The notes: generated by a model from the letters alone, not told the origin. A DNA stretch of 64,000 bases from JACTOJ01 sp032335695 (GCF_032335695.1 NZ_JACTOJ010000002.1:272796-336795); one strand, 5' to 3'; counted from the stretch's first letter, positions 1-9,298 are shown. Numbers and translations are program-made.

Positions 1-7
1 TTAGTTA

Positions 8-42
8 CATATGCCTAAGTTCATGCTTTGCTTAGACATATG
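8..42. repeat. Imperfect hairpin at left edge
   Basis: CATATG-C-CTAAG pairs with CTTAG-A-CATATG across an 11-nt loop. It lies just downstream of the minus-strand membrane protein gene that ends at 76. There is no T-run after it on the minus strand, so it may be a weak terminator or mRNA 3' end structure. Nothing else is visible before position 76. Confidence 0.4.
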
Positions 43-75
43 CTCTATTATTTTAATTAGCTTTTAACCCTTAAA

Positions 76-768
76 CTAATCTCTAGTAAAATATCTAATT
101 ATTTTATCTTTATTTACCATAAGCAAAATGAAAATCAGGAAAAGTATGATAGCAGAAACTAAAAGCGAAGAATATTTTCTATTATATATATTAGCTCCCA
201 TGTATGCTGAAATAAATACCCCTGGGATTCTTCCAAGCGTAGAAATGATTATAAAAGGTTTAAATCCTAATTTTGTAATGCCAGCAACATAGCCAAGGAT
301 GTCTTTAGGAATGCCTGGAATTACATATAATATAAATAACACTAATTTATTTTTAGGTCTATTTATAACGCTATTTACACTATTATAATGCCTGCTAGGT
401 ATTATCTTTCTCAGTAAATCTTCTCCGAATTTTCTTCCTATGCCAAAGGTTATAGCAGACCCCAAAAGTATTCCCACAATAGACAGTACTGTTCCCCAAA
501 ATGCATTGTATATGTATCCTCCAGCTAGCTGAACTACTTCTCCAGGTATAGCAAATATAACTACTTGAATTATTTGAAGCAGTATGAATATAACTATTCC
601 AAATTGTCCGAAAGAATTTATCCAATCTCTTATGGTTATCGGATCCCAAAGATTCTTTAATCTCATGATTTCATCTTTTTCCAATATAAAAAGAAGAATG
701 GCAGCTAGCATTATAGGCAAGTACGTGTATATTTTTTTATTTATTTTTATCTTACGGTTTATTTTCAC
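76..768 (-). CDS. TVP38/TMEM64 (DedA/SNARE-associated) family membrane protein
   Basis: A 230-residue integral membrane protein with about six hydrophobic segments. It has the family layout: a re-entrant region near residues 70-85 (IPGEVVQLAGG), a small-residue-rich helix GILLGSAITFGIGRKFG, and the later motif YVIPGIPKDILGYVAGIT. Relatives are proposed lipid or undecaprenyl-phosphate handling proteins in the cytoplasmic membrane, but its substrate is not evident here. The start is probably GTG at 768, because the ATG overlapping it is in another frame and runs straight into TGA. An AGGGAGTAGG-like ribosome site precedes it. It lies downstream of argC behind a strong terminator, so it is probably a separate unit. 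Confidence 0.85.
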   Translation of the reverse strand: MKINRKIKINKKIYTYLPIMLAAILLFILEKDEIMRLKNLWDPITIRDWINSFGQFGIVIFILLQIIQVVIFAIPGEVVQLAGGYIYNAFWGTVLSIVGILLGSAITFGIGRKFGEDLLRKIIPSRHYNSVNSVINRPKNKLVLFILYVIPGIPKDILGYVAGITKLGFKPFIIISTLGRIPGVFISAYMGANIYNRKYSSLLVSAIILFLIFILLMVNKDKIIRYFTRD

Positions 769-801
769 ATCGACCTACTCCCTATCATAAATAATAATAG
801 A

Positions 802-841
802 AAATCCCCTTCTCTATATAGTACCTATAGAAAGGGGATTT
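802..841 (-). terminator. Intrinsic terminator after argC
   Basis: AAATCCCCTT and AAGGGGATTT form a strong stem. On the minus strand it is followed by a T-rich stretch (TTTTCTATTATT). It sits just past the argC stop codon at 855. Confidence 0.8.
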
Positions 842-854
842 GTCAAAAACACCA

Positions 855-1796
855 TTATTTTAATCCTATGGATTCATCTAGTCCAAGCATTATATTCATA
901 TTCTGTACAGCAGCACCAGAGGCTCCTTTACCTAAATTGTCTAATTTGCTTATCAATACTATTCTTTCTTCATTTCCGAACACAGATATCTCCACATTAT
1001 TAGTATCATTGCAAGCTGTTATGTTATACGCTCCATCTATCAATGTGCTATCATCACCATATTGAGTAATATTTACAAATTGTTCTCCTTCGTAGTATTG
1101 CGAAAGGAACTCAGCTATTTCCTTAGGGCTTTTGCTCTTATTCAACATATTAGTGTAAAGAGGTATACTAACTGCAAGACCCTTGTAATAGTTACTTACT
1201 ACTGGTATAAATATAGGATAGTTATTAAGTCCTGAATGCTTTTTTATCTCTGGAAGATGCTTATGATTAAGTGTAAGCGCATATGGTCTTGGAGATTTCA
1301 GGTATTCTTCCTCACTGGTTTCGTAAGTTTCTATCATCTGCTTACCGCCACCGCTGTATCCAGTTATAGAAAATATATTCAAGGGATAGTCAGCTGAAAT
1401 TATTCCGGCCTTTACCAATGGTGCTATAGCCATTATTGTTGCAGATGCATGGCACCCTGGAACGCTTACCCTCTTAGATATCCTTATTTTTTCTCTCTGC
1501 TCTTTGCTTAACTCAGGTATTCCATATGCCCAATCCTCATTAGTTCTGTGAGCCGTACTTGCATCTATCACCTTGGTATTTTCATTTTCTATAAGAGCCA
1601 CCGCCTCTTTAGAAGCCGCATCCGGCAAACATAGGAAAACCACATCCGCCTCATTCAAACATTTTTTTCTAGCGCTAATATCCTTACGCTTTTCAAAGTC
1701 CAAATTTATAAGCTCCACTTGAGAGTGTTTTTGCATATATTCATTTATCCTCAAACCAGTAGTTCCATACTGACCATCAACAAAAATCTTAAACAT
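855..1796 (-). CDS. argC: N-acetyl-gamma-glutamyl-phosphate reductase, short (type 2) form
   Basis: NADPH-dependent reduction of N-acetylglutamyl-5-phosphate to the semialdehyde in arginine synthesis. The 313-residue length and the N-terminus MFKIFVDGQYGTTGLRI match the short AGPR type 2 group. The nucleotide loop GxxGTTG is at residues 8-14 and the catalytic cysteine is in VPGCHASAT (Cys115). The neighbouring GYSGGGKQM and HKHLPE motifs are also present. No other arg gene lies in the window, so argC is isolated. Start ATG at 1796 has a GGAGG-type site just upstream and its own sigma-A-like promoter at 1849-1877. Confidence 0.93.
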   Translation of the reverse strand: MFKIFVDGQYGTTGLRINEYMQKHSQVELINLDFEKRKDISARKKCLNEADVVFLCLPDAASKEAVALIENENTKVIDASTAHRTNEDWAYGIPELSKEQREKIRISKRVSVPGCHASATIMAIAPLVKAGIISADYPLNIFSITGYSGGGKQMIETYETSEEEYLKSPRPYALTLNHKHLPEIKKHSGLNNYPIFIPVVSNYYKGLAVSIPLYTNMLNKSKSPKEIAEFLSQYYEGEQFVNITQYGDDSTLIDGAYNITACNDTNNVEISVFGNEERIVLISKLDNLGKGASGAAVQNMNIMLGLDESIGLK

Positions 1797-1848
1797 AAAC
1801 CTTACCTCCTAGTTTAAAAAAGCTATAATCATTCATACAGATTTTATA

Positions 1849-1877
1849 ATTATACTTCTTATTTTTATGATGGTCAA
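1849..1877 (-). promoter_or_regulatory. Sigma-A-like promoter of argC
   Basis: On the minus strand TTGACC (1872-1877), a 17-bp spacer and TATAAT (1849-1854) lie about 50 bp upstream of argC. The -35 box abuts the stop codon of the upstream chemoreceptor gene. Confidence 0.7.
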
Positions 1878-4007
1878 TTATTCAACTACAAACATTGACA
1901 TTGTAGCATCTAATTTCTTTACCATAGAATCTAATTTCTGAGCTGCCTCTGCTAAAGTTTCCATATCTGAAATCTGCTCTTGAGCAGTGGCCGTAACTTC
2001 TTCAGTTATAGCTGCAGTTTCTTCGGATACAGCACTTATATCTTCAATATAAGCTGAAGTTTTTTCTTTTAACTCACTTATACTAGCTATGTCATCAACT
2101 ATAGTATTTACCCTTGAATCTACCTCACTCATCGCACTTATAATATTTTCTATATCGATGCTGGTTTCATCTATCGCTTCTTCCTGATTTTTTATTATCT
2201 TGCTTGTATTAGATGCTTTTTCAACTATTCTATCTACCTTTTCCTTAAGCTCAGCTATTATATTGCTTATTTTTACAGAGGAACTTCTAGACTGATCCGC
2301 AAGCTTTCTTACCTCTTCTGATACAACTGTAAAGCCTTTTCCAGCTTCACCAGCTCTTGCTGCTTCAATAGCAGCATTTAGTGATAATAGGTTAGTATGA
2401 TCCGATAACTCCACCATAACCTTAGTTATTTTTTCAATTTCCTTCATGCTGCTGCTAAGTTCCTTAACATTTCTAGATATTCCCTCAGTAACAGTTTTCG
2501 TATCCTGTGATTTTCCTTTTAAAATAGCTATGGAGTTTTTAGTTTCTTCACTCATAACATTAGTTTGATGAATGAACTTTGCAGAGTCTTCTATTCCTTC
2601 TTCCATATGGTTTATTCCTTCTGAAAGCTCTCCTATATAATTAATACATTTAGTCATTCCGTCTGCTTGATCTGAAGATCCTTTTGCTACTTCATTCATG
2701 GTAGAGGCTATTTCCTCTGACACCTTAAAAGATTTTTGTGAAACCGCTGAAATCTTATTGGTGCTTTGCAAAACATTATCTGCTTTTTCTTTTGTATTTT
2801 TTATTATAGAATTCATTTTATTCATCATTTCGTTGAAGCTTCTGTTAACTAGTCCTATTTCATCTAAACTGTCATCATGGCTGTCAACAACAAAATTTCC
2901 ATCTTTAGCCTTTTCAATAGACTTCATAAGTTTATTTAACGGTGCAGATATGCTATAAGATATAGCAAAGGACATCAGCAACGCTATGATAAATATAATT
3001 ACAGCTATGATTATGATTGCACGTATGACTTGTAAGGATTCATTGTTTACATAACTGGTTGGAACCAAGCTTACAACATGCCAATCCGTACTATCTATGT
3101 TGGAATATGATATGTAATAAGAAGCAGAACCTATTTTAATCTTTCCCGTGCCATCATCTTTTATAGCAGTATTTATAAGGTTATTATCAGAGTATTTATT
3201 TCCTATTTCAGCTTTGTTCTTGCTGGAAATAACCATTCCCTTAGAATTTATTATAAATAGGCTGCTGTCACTACTTTTGATGTTATCCTTATATATATCG
3301 TAGAGAGAATTTTCATCAAGATTCAAATACAAATATCCTATATTAGATAAAGTTGAATTAGATATAATACCTCTAAAAAAGTTAATATAATATTTTCCGT
3401 CACTGCCTTTTAATAAATTCATAGTGATCTGTCCTGATTTGGCGTCAGAACTTGCTAAGACAGAGGAATCATAATTTTTGCCTATTACTTGTTGCTTATC
3501 TGCTGTAAGCATAGCATAGGATACTACGTTTTTATTTTTATCATATCTGTCAGTTACTTTGCTTTTAAGACTTGCTAAAAAGTCGCTTTTATCTTGGTCA
3601 TTTAGGCTGTTAAATTTAGCAAGACTATCTTGTATTTGCTTGTTTGTAGTGATCTCTAAAACACCGGATTTATATTCATCCAGCTGACTTCCTATATTTT
3701 TGCTTATCTGCTTTATCTCCTGAGATGAAAAATTAGTTATTTTGCTCCCCATAATTCCTTTAGAATACAAGGAGGAAAAAACAGATATAGCAAGTATAGG
3801 TATAACAAGTATTATAACAAAGGAAATCACCAATCTCTTTCTAATATTGGTTCTTCTCATTCTCTTAGAAATATCAACTGATTTATTAGTAAAATTTTTT
3901 ACAAAATTAACACTCTTCTTACCCTTTGAAGAACTACTTTTATGTTTTTTGCTTTTGCTTGTTTTATCCTTAAAAAGTCTTAAATTTGGAATTTTTAATT
4001 TTTTCAT
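1878..4007 (-). CDS. Methyl-accepting chemotaxis protein (Cache-type sensor)
   Basis: A 709-residue chemoreceptor. A lysine/serine-rich cytoplasmic stretch of about 60 residues precedes the first membrane helix (about 60-80). An extracellular Cache-like sensor follows, then a second membrane helix near 335-355, a HAMP segment and the cytoplasmic coiled coil. The hairpin tip, which contacts CheW/CheA, is the near-invariant LLSLNAAIEAARAGEAGKGF, followed by VRKLADQS. The basic extension before TM1 is longer than usual and is shared in weaker form by the neighbouring receptor. The gene is 33 bp downstream of the second receptor, so the two are likely co-transcribed. The ligand cannot be read from the sequence; nearby sugar genes make a carbohydrate or its binding protein plausible. 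Confidence 0.92.
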   Translation of the reverse strand: MKKLKIPNLRLFKDKTSKSKKHKSSSSKGKKSVNFVKNFTNKSVDISKRMRRTNIRKRLVISFVIILVIPILAISVFSSLYSKGIMGSKITNFSSQEIKQISKNIGSQLDEYKSGVLEITTNKQIQDSLAKFNSLNDQDKSDFLASLKSKVTDRYDKNKNVVSYAMLTADKQQVIGKNYDSSVLASSDAKSGQITMNLLKGSDGKYYINFFRGIISNSTLSNIGYLYLNLDENSLYDIYKDNIKSSDSSLFIINSKGMVISSKNKAEIGNKYSDNNLINTAIKDDGTGKIKIGSASYYISYSNIDSTDWHVVSLVPTSYVNNESLQVIRAIIIIAVIIFIIALLMSFAISYSISAPLNKLMKSIEKAKDGNFVVDSHDDSLDEIGLVNRSFNEMMNKMNSIIKNTKEKADNVLQSTNKISAVSQKSFKVSEEIASTMNEVAKGSSDQADGMTKCINYIGELSEGINHMEEGIEDSAKFIHQTNVMSEETKNSIAILKGKSQDTKTVTEGISRNVKELSSSMKEIEKITKVMVELSDHTNLLSLNAAIEAARAGEAGKGFTVVSEEVRKLADQSRSSSVKISNIIAELKEKVDRIVEKASNTSKIIKNQEEAIDETSIDIENIISAMSEVDSRVNTIVDDIASISELKEKTSAYIEDISAVSEETAAITEEVTATAQEQISDMETLAEAAQKLDSMVKKLDATMSMFVVE

Positions 4008-4040
4008 ATTATCACCCCTATTGAAGACATATTTATAATT

Positions 4041-6167
4041 TTATATCTTAAATTTCTCTGTTGAGCTGCTAAGTTCTTTCGCCATATCTGTAAGAATATC
4101 TATTAATTTACTAAGCTCCTTTATGTCTCCAATCTGATTTTCTGTATTTTCAGATACACTTTCTGTAATAGATACTGTCTCTTCTGATATAGCTGATATT
4201 TGTTCCATCATTTCCATGGTGCTTTCTTTAACATTCTTTATATTTTCTACGGATTCATTCATTGTTATAATTTTTGAGTTCACAGCTTCCATAGAAGCTT
4301 GCATATTTTTAAATGTATTAGTTGTTTCTTCCACAGACTGCATTTGAACTTTAATTATATCTGTAGCATCATTTGCTTCCTTTGTTGTAGCTTCAGTTTT
4401 TTCCTTTATTTCTTCGATTATAGAAACTATTTTTATAGAAGCCTCCTTGGACTGATCTGCTAGTCTTCTTACTTCATCTGCAACTACAGAGAACCCTCTT
4501 CCTGCTTCCCCTGCTCTTGCAGCTTCAATCGCAGCATTAAGTGATAATAGATTTGTTTGCTCAGAAACAGACATAATAATATCTGTTATCTCTTTTATTT
4601 CCTTCATATTATCATTTAAATTATTTATTTCATGAACTATCTCTTGAGAAAAGCTATCCGTCTGCTTTGCTTTGTCATTTAAATCGCTTACTGCTCTAAT
4701 AGAATCACTTATGTTGGCTTTTGTTGCTTCAACCACATTTGAAACCTTTGAAATATTTTCAGCTATTTTATTAATATCCCCAGACAACTCCTCCATAGAT
4801 TTTACTCCTTTAAGTACTCCTTGAGCTTGTCCCTGAGATCCTTTTGCCATTTCCTCCATAGTTGAAGCTACTGCTGAAGATCCTGAACTAGAATGTTTAG
4901 CTAATTCTTCTATCTTTTCTGTGTTTTCATAAACATTATTTGATAATTCCCTCATGTCACTTACCAAAAGAAAGATTTTTTCTGTCATTTCATTAAAATT
5001 TCTGCTTATTATACCTATTTCATCCTTAGCTGAATCTTCTGTTTTATACGTTAAATCCCCGCTTCCTACCGTATTTATTGCATTAACAAATTTTTTTAGC
5101 GGTATAGTTATGCTATTGGACAGTATGGATAAAATTATTATACTTGCTGCAAAACAAACAATTCCAACAATTAAAATATAAGCTAACATGAAGTCTATAG
5201 AACTGGAATAACTAGCTTTAGGTATTATAGCCGAAGTATAAATGCTCGTATTAGCTACATTAGAAGTCAATACTATATCGCTGCCTCCATCAAAAGATTT
5301 TACTCCCTTTCCTAAATCCTTTGATAAAAACTTTGTAGAAAAGTTTTTTCCCTTATATAGCGAATCCAAGGTTTTACCATTTTGAACATTTAATATAGTT
5401 CCATCATTAGTTGAAGTAAATAAGTATGTATTTGAGCCTAAATCTATATTGTCATATATATCTCCTATATCAGAAGTCTTATAGCTTGTAATAGAAAAAC
5501 CAATATTATTATTTCCATCATCTTTAATGGTCTTAAGCATGATTAAGTAATCTGACGTCTGTTGAGAATTAGCATCGCTATGAAACCATACAGCTTTACC
5601 ATTTGAATTGTTTAATTTATTTAAGTATCCTTCTATTATTTTGTCTTTATTTAAGTATCCTTCTATTATTTTGTCTTTATCACTAACACTTAAAAAACTT
5701 GGAAAGGTTCCGTATATATTTTTATTTTTATCAACTATGCAAATGTTATTAATTTCTTTATTTGAGCTGCCTAATGCACTAATTTCAGTGTTGATACTTG
5801 AGATTGCATTATACTTCTCGAAGGAATCATCTGTATTTAAAATCTTTTGCATGTTTGATACTATCTCACTTTCGCTTACCTTATCAGCGCTGTTTTCAAT
5901 AGATGTAAATTTCTTTTCCACATTTATTGTCACTTGATTAAGTATACTTTCAGAGTAGGATATAGATTTATTTTTTATTGAATTAATTGATGTTTTATAT
6001 ACCAATACGCTTATAGCAGCGATTGATAGAGCAAGTAATATTATTAATGAAAACGTAAGTCTGCTTTGAATCTTTATATTTCTTATGGATTTATATTTTT
6101 TGATGGCTCTTTTTTCCAAATCATTTTTTGTCTTAATTTTCTTAAATCCCACATTGAACTTTGACAT
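4041..6167 (-). CDS. Methyl-accepting chemotaxis protein (paralogue, with internal duplication)
   Basis: A 708-residue receptor with the same plan as its downstream neighbour: basic N-terminus, TM1 near 36-58, extracellular Cache-like domain, TM2 near 325-350, HAMP, then a signalling hairpin with TNLLSLNAAIEAARAGEAGR. The two receptors differ clearly in the sensor part and are close in the tip, as expected for paralogues with different ligands. Within the sensor, near residues 163-182, the decapeptide DKIIEGYLNK occurs twice back to back because of a 30-bp DNA duplication. A full-consensus cre site lies about 50 bp upstream of the start, suggesting CcpA repression when preferred sugars are present. 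Confidence 0.92.
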   Translation of the reverse strand: MSKFNVGFKKIKTKNDLEKRAIKKYKSIRNIKIQSRLTFSLIILLALSIAAISVLVYKTSINSIKNKSISYSESILNQVTINVEKKFTSIENSADKVSESEIVSNMQKILNTDDSFEKYNAISSINTEISALGSSNKEINNICIVDKNKNIYGTFPSFLSVSDKDKIIEGYLNKDKIIEGYLNKLNNSNGKAVWFHSDANSQQTSDYLIMLKTIKDDGNNNIGFSITSYKTSDIGDIYDNIDLGSNTYLFTSTNDGTILNVQNGKTLDSLYKGKNFSTKFLSKDLGKGVKSFDGGSDIVLTSNVANTSIYTSAIIPKASYSSSIDFMLAYILIVGIVCFAASIIILSILSNSITIPLKKFVNAINTVGSGDLTYKTEDSAKDEIGIISRNFNEMTEKIFLLVSDMRELSNNVYENTEKIEELAKHSSSGSSAVASTMEEMAKGSQGQAQGVLKGVKSMEELSGDINKIAENISKVSNVVEATKANISDSIRAVSDLNDKAKQTDSFSQEIVHEINNLNDNMKEIKEITDIIMSVSEQTNLLSLNAAIEAARAGEAGRGFSVVADEVRRLADQSKEASIKIVSIIEEIKEKTEATTKEANDATDIIKVQMQSVEETTNTFKNMQASMEAVNSKIITMNESVENIKNVKESTMEMMEQISAISEETVSITESVSENTENQIGDIKELSKLIDILTDMAKELSSSTEKFKI
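5621..5680. repeat. Perfect 30-bp tandem duplication inside a chemoreceptor gene
   Basis: The 30-bp unit at 5621-5650 (starting TTAAGTATCCTTCTATTATT) is repeated exactly at 5651-5680. The preceding five bases also match the end of the unit. The frame is kept and ten residues are added to the extracellular sensor. Confidence 0.95.
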
Positions 6168-6215
6168 GGTAATCTCCCCCCTAGCCTTCTAGTCTAAATA
6201 CTTGATAATATTTCT

Positions 6216-6230
6216 AGTGAACGTTTTCAA
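6216..6230 (-). promoter_or_regulatory. Catabolite-responsive element (cre) upstream of the chemoreceptors
   Basis: Minus strand TTGAAAACGTTCACT matches every fixed position of the cre consensus WTGNAANCGNWNNCW. It lies about 50 bp upstream of the receptor start at 6167. CcpA binding is inferred, not shown. Confidence 0.6.
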
Positions 6231-6409
6231 TCATGTAACAATTTTATCATTTATGACAATAAATTTCAATATTTTAATTCTATTAAAACATTTATTAAAA
6301 CGGCTCTATATCTAGGTTCATACGTTTTTAGTACAATATTTTGTAACTTCTCACAAAAATATAATAAGTTTTTAAACGCTATTTTAATGGCATATTCAGG
6401 TATATTTTC

Positions 6410-7123
6410 TCATAGCAACCTTTTTATTGTAATTTTTAAATAAAAAGCTAAAAGTATTGTCGAATATATTAATTCGTATAATATATTTGCTAAAAATTTT
6501 ATATCGATATGGTACACAGACTGCTCTCCTAGTGAATTAAGCTCACTATTGAGTATATCCACTGGAGGTAGTATCCATCTTAGAAAGCTAAAATACGGCA
6601 TGCTAGAAATTATACCAGTCTTTGCTGCTGTTAACACTATTAAAGAAAATAATATCATTATGCAATAGCTTTTATCTTTAATTATTCCTGATAGAACTAT
6701 TGAAGTTACGCTTATTGCAATCAAGCTGGACAATAAATGCAAAGCTAAAGCTGCCACTAGCTCACCTATTGTTATCCTTCTATCAAATAACTTTGAAATC
6801 ACAGGAAGAAGAACTACAATAACATCTAAGGGAATAAGAAAAATTAAATTTGCTGCAATCTTACTCATATAAAACCTAATTTCACTTTTACTGTGAAGAA
6901 TAGCCAGATACTGCTGAGTTTTATCTTCAAATTCAAAGAATCCATAACTTATCCATATAGAAAATATAAATACTACTAAACATGTAAAGCTATAATTATT
7001 CCACACACCCATTGGATATTGAGAATAATTTATTCTTAAAAATATCAGGAATAAAATAATCGGCGCTACATATCTATATTTTTTAATATAATATTTTAAT
7101 ATATAATTCACTATATCTTTCAT
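6410..7123 (-). CDS. ABC-2 type transporter permease
   Basis: A 237-residue hydrophobic protein with about six membrane segments and charged cytoplasmic loops. It begins MKDIVNYILKYYIKKYRY. The start at 7123 overlaps the end of the upstream ATPase gene by four bases, which indicates translational coupling and a dedicated exporter pair. No motif identifies the substrate. The type resembles small lantibiotic-immunity or CcmB/BcrB-like permeases. The 6168-6409 stretch downstream of its stop holds only the cre site and the upstream region of the chemoreceptors. Confidence 0.75.
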   Translation of the reverse strand: MKDIVNYILKYYIKKYRYVAPIILFLIFLRINYSQYPMGVWNNYSFTCLVVFIFSIWISYGFFEFEDKTQQYLAILHSKSEIRFYMSKIAANLIFLIPLDVIVVLLPVISKLFDRRITIGELVAALALHLLSSLIAISVTSIVLSGIIKDKSYCIMILFSLIVLTAAKTGIISSMPYFSFLRWILPPVDILNSELNSLGEQSVYHIDIKFLANILYELIYSTILLAFYLKITIKRLL

Positions 7124-7986
7124 ACTCTTTTCTCCTTTTGCAGTTGTTCTTCTTTGTAATACTTGTCCACATATTCTATAGAAAAATTCATATTTAAAAG
7201 TTTTTTCAATATTTCATCAGATTTACTTTTCTTCACTATAATTGAACAGCTGCCTTTATCAAAGTTTATTTTTTCGATTTCTCTAAAATTCATTACTTCC
7301 TTTTTTTCTATGCTGCCTTTAAAACAAATTTTCATTTTCTCCTGCTTAGCTTCTTCAGCAAGTTTCTTATCTATTACTATTTTCCCATTAGCTATAGATA
7401 TTTCTTTATACTTCAACTCATTAGCTGTATTTTCTTCATGACATGTAAAAATTACAGTTGATCCTCTTTCATTCAAGTCCTTAAGTAAATATATCAGCTT
7501 ATTAATTGATATATCATCTAATCCAGAAAAGGGTTCATCTAAAATAATGATTTTGGGAATGCTTAAAACCGCTTGGATAATGGATACTTTTTGAATAGTT
7601 CCTTTTGAAAGATTTCTAACTTGTTCATTCCTCATTTCTTCATTAATATTAAAATAATCTAATAAATTCTGTATTCTATTTTCTAAATACTCTTTCTGCA
7701 GCCCTTCAATTTTTCCCATCATATATAAATACTCCTTTGTTGCTATAGGTAGCTTAGGAAATATATCTGGAACATATGCAACATTCAAATCAGCTTCAGC
7801 CCTTCTATTTCCATTTGTTAAATTTATCATCCCCGCTAGTATTTTAACCAATGTACTCTTGCCACATCCATTTTCTCCTGATATCTTCACCATTTCTCCC
7901 TGAAATATTTCGATATTAATATCAGTGAATATGTTCTTTTCTCCATAATATTTGCTTGCTTTTTCTAGTGCTAATATTCTATTCAT
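7120..7986 (-). CDS. ABC transporter ATP-binding protein
   Basis: Cytoplasmic ATPase partner of the overlapping permease. Walker A is GENGCGKST, the signature is VRNLSKGTIQK (a variant of LSGGQ common in BcrA/CcmA-type exporters), Walker B is KIIILDEPFSGLDD, and the switch histidine follows in FTCHE. About 80 C-terminal residues extend beyond the ATPase core. I place the start at the ATG at 7986, which has GAGAGG upstream, rather than at 8001. The pair is flanked upstream by a terminator and repeat, so it is probably an independent two-gene unit. Confidence 0.88.
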   Translation of the reverse strand: MNRILALEKASKYYGEKNIFTDINIEIFQGEMVKISGENGCGKSTLVKILAGMINLTNGNRRAEADLNVAYVPDIFPKLPIATKEYLYMMGKIEGLQKEYLENRIQNLLDYFNINEEMRNEQVRNLSKGTIQKVSIIQAVLSIPKIIILDEPFSGLDDISINKLIYLLKDLNERGSTVIFTCHEENTANELKYKEISIANGKIVIDKKLAEEAKQEKMKICFKGSIEKKEVMNFREIEKINFDKGSCSIIVKKSKSDEILKKLLNMNFSIEYVDKYYKEEQLQKEKRV

Positions 7987-8095
7987 ATTATTACCTCTCA
8001 ATATTTTATTCCACTATTAGCCATTATACTTCATATATACCTCGATTGACAGTAAATTGATTTTAATATTGCTCACAGTAAGGGTTTGCTTACAT

Positions 8096-8141
8096 ATAAA
8101 AAAGATTGCTTACTACTAATACAATTAGTGCAAGCAATCTT
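8096..8141 (-). terminator. Terminator of the GH105 transport operon
   Basis: AAGATTGCTT pairs with AAGCAATCTT and an inner CACTAAT/ATTAGTG stem extends it. On the minus strand the stem is followed by TTTTTT (8096-8101). It is the first strong stem-plus-T-run downstream of the GH105 gene, reached after the palindromic repeat at 8157-8194. Confidence 0.8.
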
Positions 8142-8156
8142 CTTAACTAAAAAATT

Positions 8157-8194
8157 GTTTTAAACCAGTGTAAAAATCAACACTGGTTTAAAAC
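8157..8194. repeat. 38-nt dispersed palindromic repeat, copy 1
   Basis: Arms GTTTTAAACCAGTGT and ACACTGGTTTAAAAC flank the 8-nt loop AAAAATCA. It ends four bases from the stop codon of the GH105 gene. Two further copies of the same length are at 36605-36642 and, inverted, 63837-63874. Confidence 0.9.
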
Positions 8195-8198
8195 AAAA

Positions 8199-9251
8199 CT
8201 AAAAATTTAATTTAGCAATCTCGGAACAAGCTAACAGAAATACTCCTACGCCGAAATTTGAAGTAGATGTCTTATCAACAATTATGTCAGGAGATGGATT
8301 TTCTCCAATAGGCTGTACATATCCCACTTTTCCGTCTTCCTGAAGTGCTTTGCCAGATAAATATGACCATGCCTTAAGTAGTGTATCTTTATATTCTTCC
8401 ACGCCTATGATATGATTATTAATTCCCCAAGCTAAACCATAAGTAAATAAGGCTGTACCACTAGTTTCTGGTCCAGGTCCTTGTTCAGGATCCATTATAC
8501 TTCTTGTCCAATATCCCTCTGCCTGCTGAGCTCTTTTAATGCTTTTAGCCATCTTTTTAAATACTTCTATAAATTCATTCCTATAAGGATTATCAATTTT
8601 TATATCCTTTAGGACTTTAGCTAGAGCTGCAAAAACCCATCCTGAACCGCGTGACCAAAATTCTTTTTTACCATTTGGCGACTTATGTTTAGGATATATG
8701 TATTTAATATCTCTATACCAGAACCCATCTTCTTCATCGAAAAACCCATCTTTTGCATACTTATAATAACTGTATAATTTATCAATATATTTTTCTTCAC
8801 CTGTAATATTATAAACTTTAATCAGTACTGGCATCACCATATAAAGTCCGTCTATCCACCACAGATAATCCTCTCTCTCCGTTGAGGTTTCATAGTCCAT
8901 AACTTCTAAAGCTCTGGCAATTTTCTTTTCATCCTTCTTTTCATCAAGATTATATAAATCTATATAAGTTTGAAAGCAAACCTGCCAATCTCCAAAGAGA
9001 ACAAATTCGTCAGTTTCTCCATAGGTATATTTCCAATTGTATTTATCACCGCTTTTAGCGCCCTTCCACTGATTTAGCTCAGCCCATTTATTGACATAGT
9101 CAAGATATCTTTTATCCTCAGTTACATAATATGCCTCCATATTACCAGTAAAATAAACTGCTTCATCCCAAAATGCCCGACCTGGCTTTGGATTATTAGC
9201 AATCCAATAATCATTGGCTTTCTTCATAATTTCAAGAGCTCTTTCTTTCAT
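8199..9251 (-). CDS. Glycoside hydrolase family 105, unsaturated rhamnogalacturonyl hydrolase-like
   Basis: A 350-residue (alpha/alpha)6-barrel enzyme of the YteR/YesR type. It removes the unsaturated uronic acid that lyases leave on pectin-derived oligosaccharides. Recognisable family blocks are WIDGLYMVMPVL (likely catalytic Asp134), the GDWQVC-like loop, FWSRGSGWVFAALAKVL and the C-terminal STSNFGVGVFLLA. There is no signal peptide, so it acts in the cytoplasm on imported oligosaccharides. It is the last gene after the binding protein and two permeases on the same strand, which supports uptake followed by hydrolysis. A TGTAAACATTTTTA motif 34 bp upstream may indicate an extra promoter or regulator site. 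Exact substrate is uncertain. Confidence 0.88.
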   Translation of the reverse strand: MKERALEIMKKANDYWIANNPKPGRAFWDEAVYFTGNMEAYYVTEDKRYLDYVNKWAELNQWKGAKSGDKYNWKYTYGETDEFVLFGDWQVCFQTYIDLYNLDEKKDEKKIARALEVMDYETSTEREDYLWWIDGLYMVMPVLIKVYNITGEEKYIDKLYSYYKYAKDGFFDEEDGFWYRDIKYIYPKHKSPNGKKEFWSRGSGWVFAALAKVLKDIKIDNPYRNEFIEVFKKMAKSIKRAQQAEGYWTRSIMDPEQGPGPETSGTALFTYGLAWGINNHIIGVEEYKDTLLKAWSYLSGKALQEDGKVGYVQPIGENPSPDIIVDKTSTSNFGVGVFLLACSEIAKLNF

Positions 9252-9284
9252 TATATTTACTCCTCTCCATACAATAGATTATAA

Positions 9285-9298
9285 TGTAAACATTTTTA
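9285..9298. promoter_or_regulatory. TGTAAACATTTT(T/C)A motif, copy near GH105
   Basis: TGTAAACATTTTTA lies 34 bp upstream of the GH105 start. The complement of the site at 13136-13149, between the binding-protein gene and its AraC regulator, reads TGTAAACATTTTCA (13 of 14 identical). It could be a cre variant or an operator of the AraC protein. Confidence 0.35.

Noticed and set aside
395..649. Open frame of 84 codons inside the TVP38-like gene
   Set aside because: It is a shadow in another frame of a well-supported membrane protein gene, with no ribosome site or family features.
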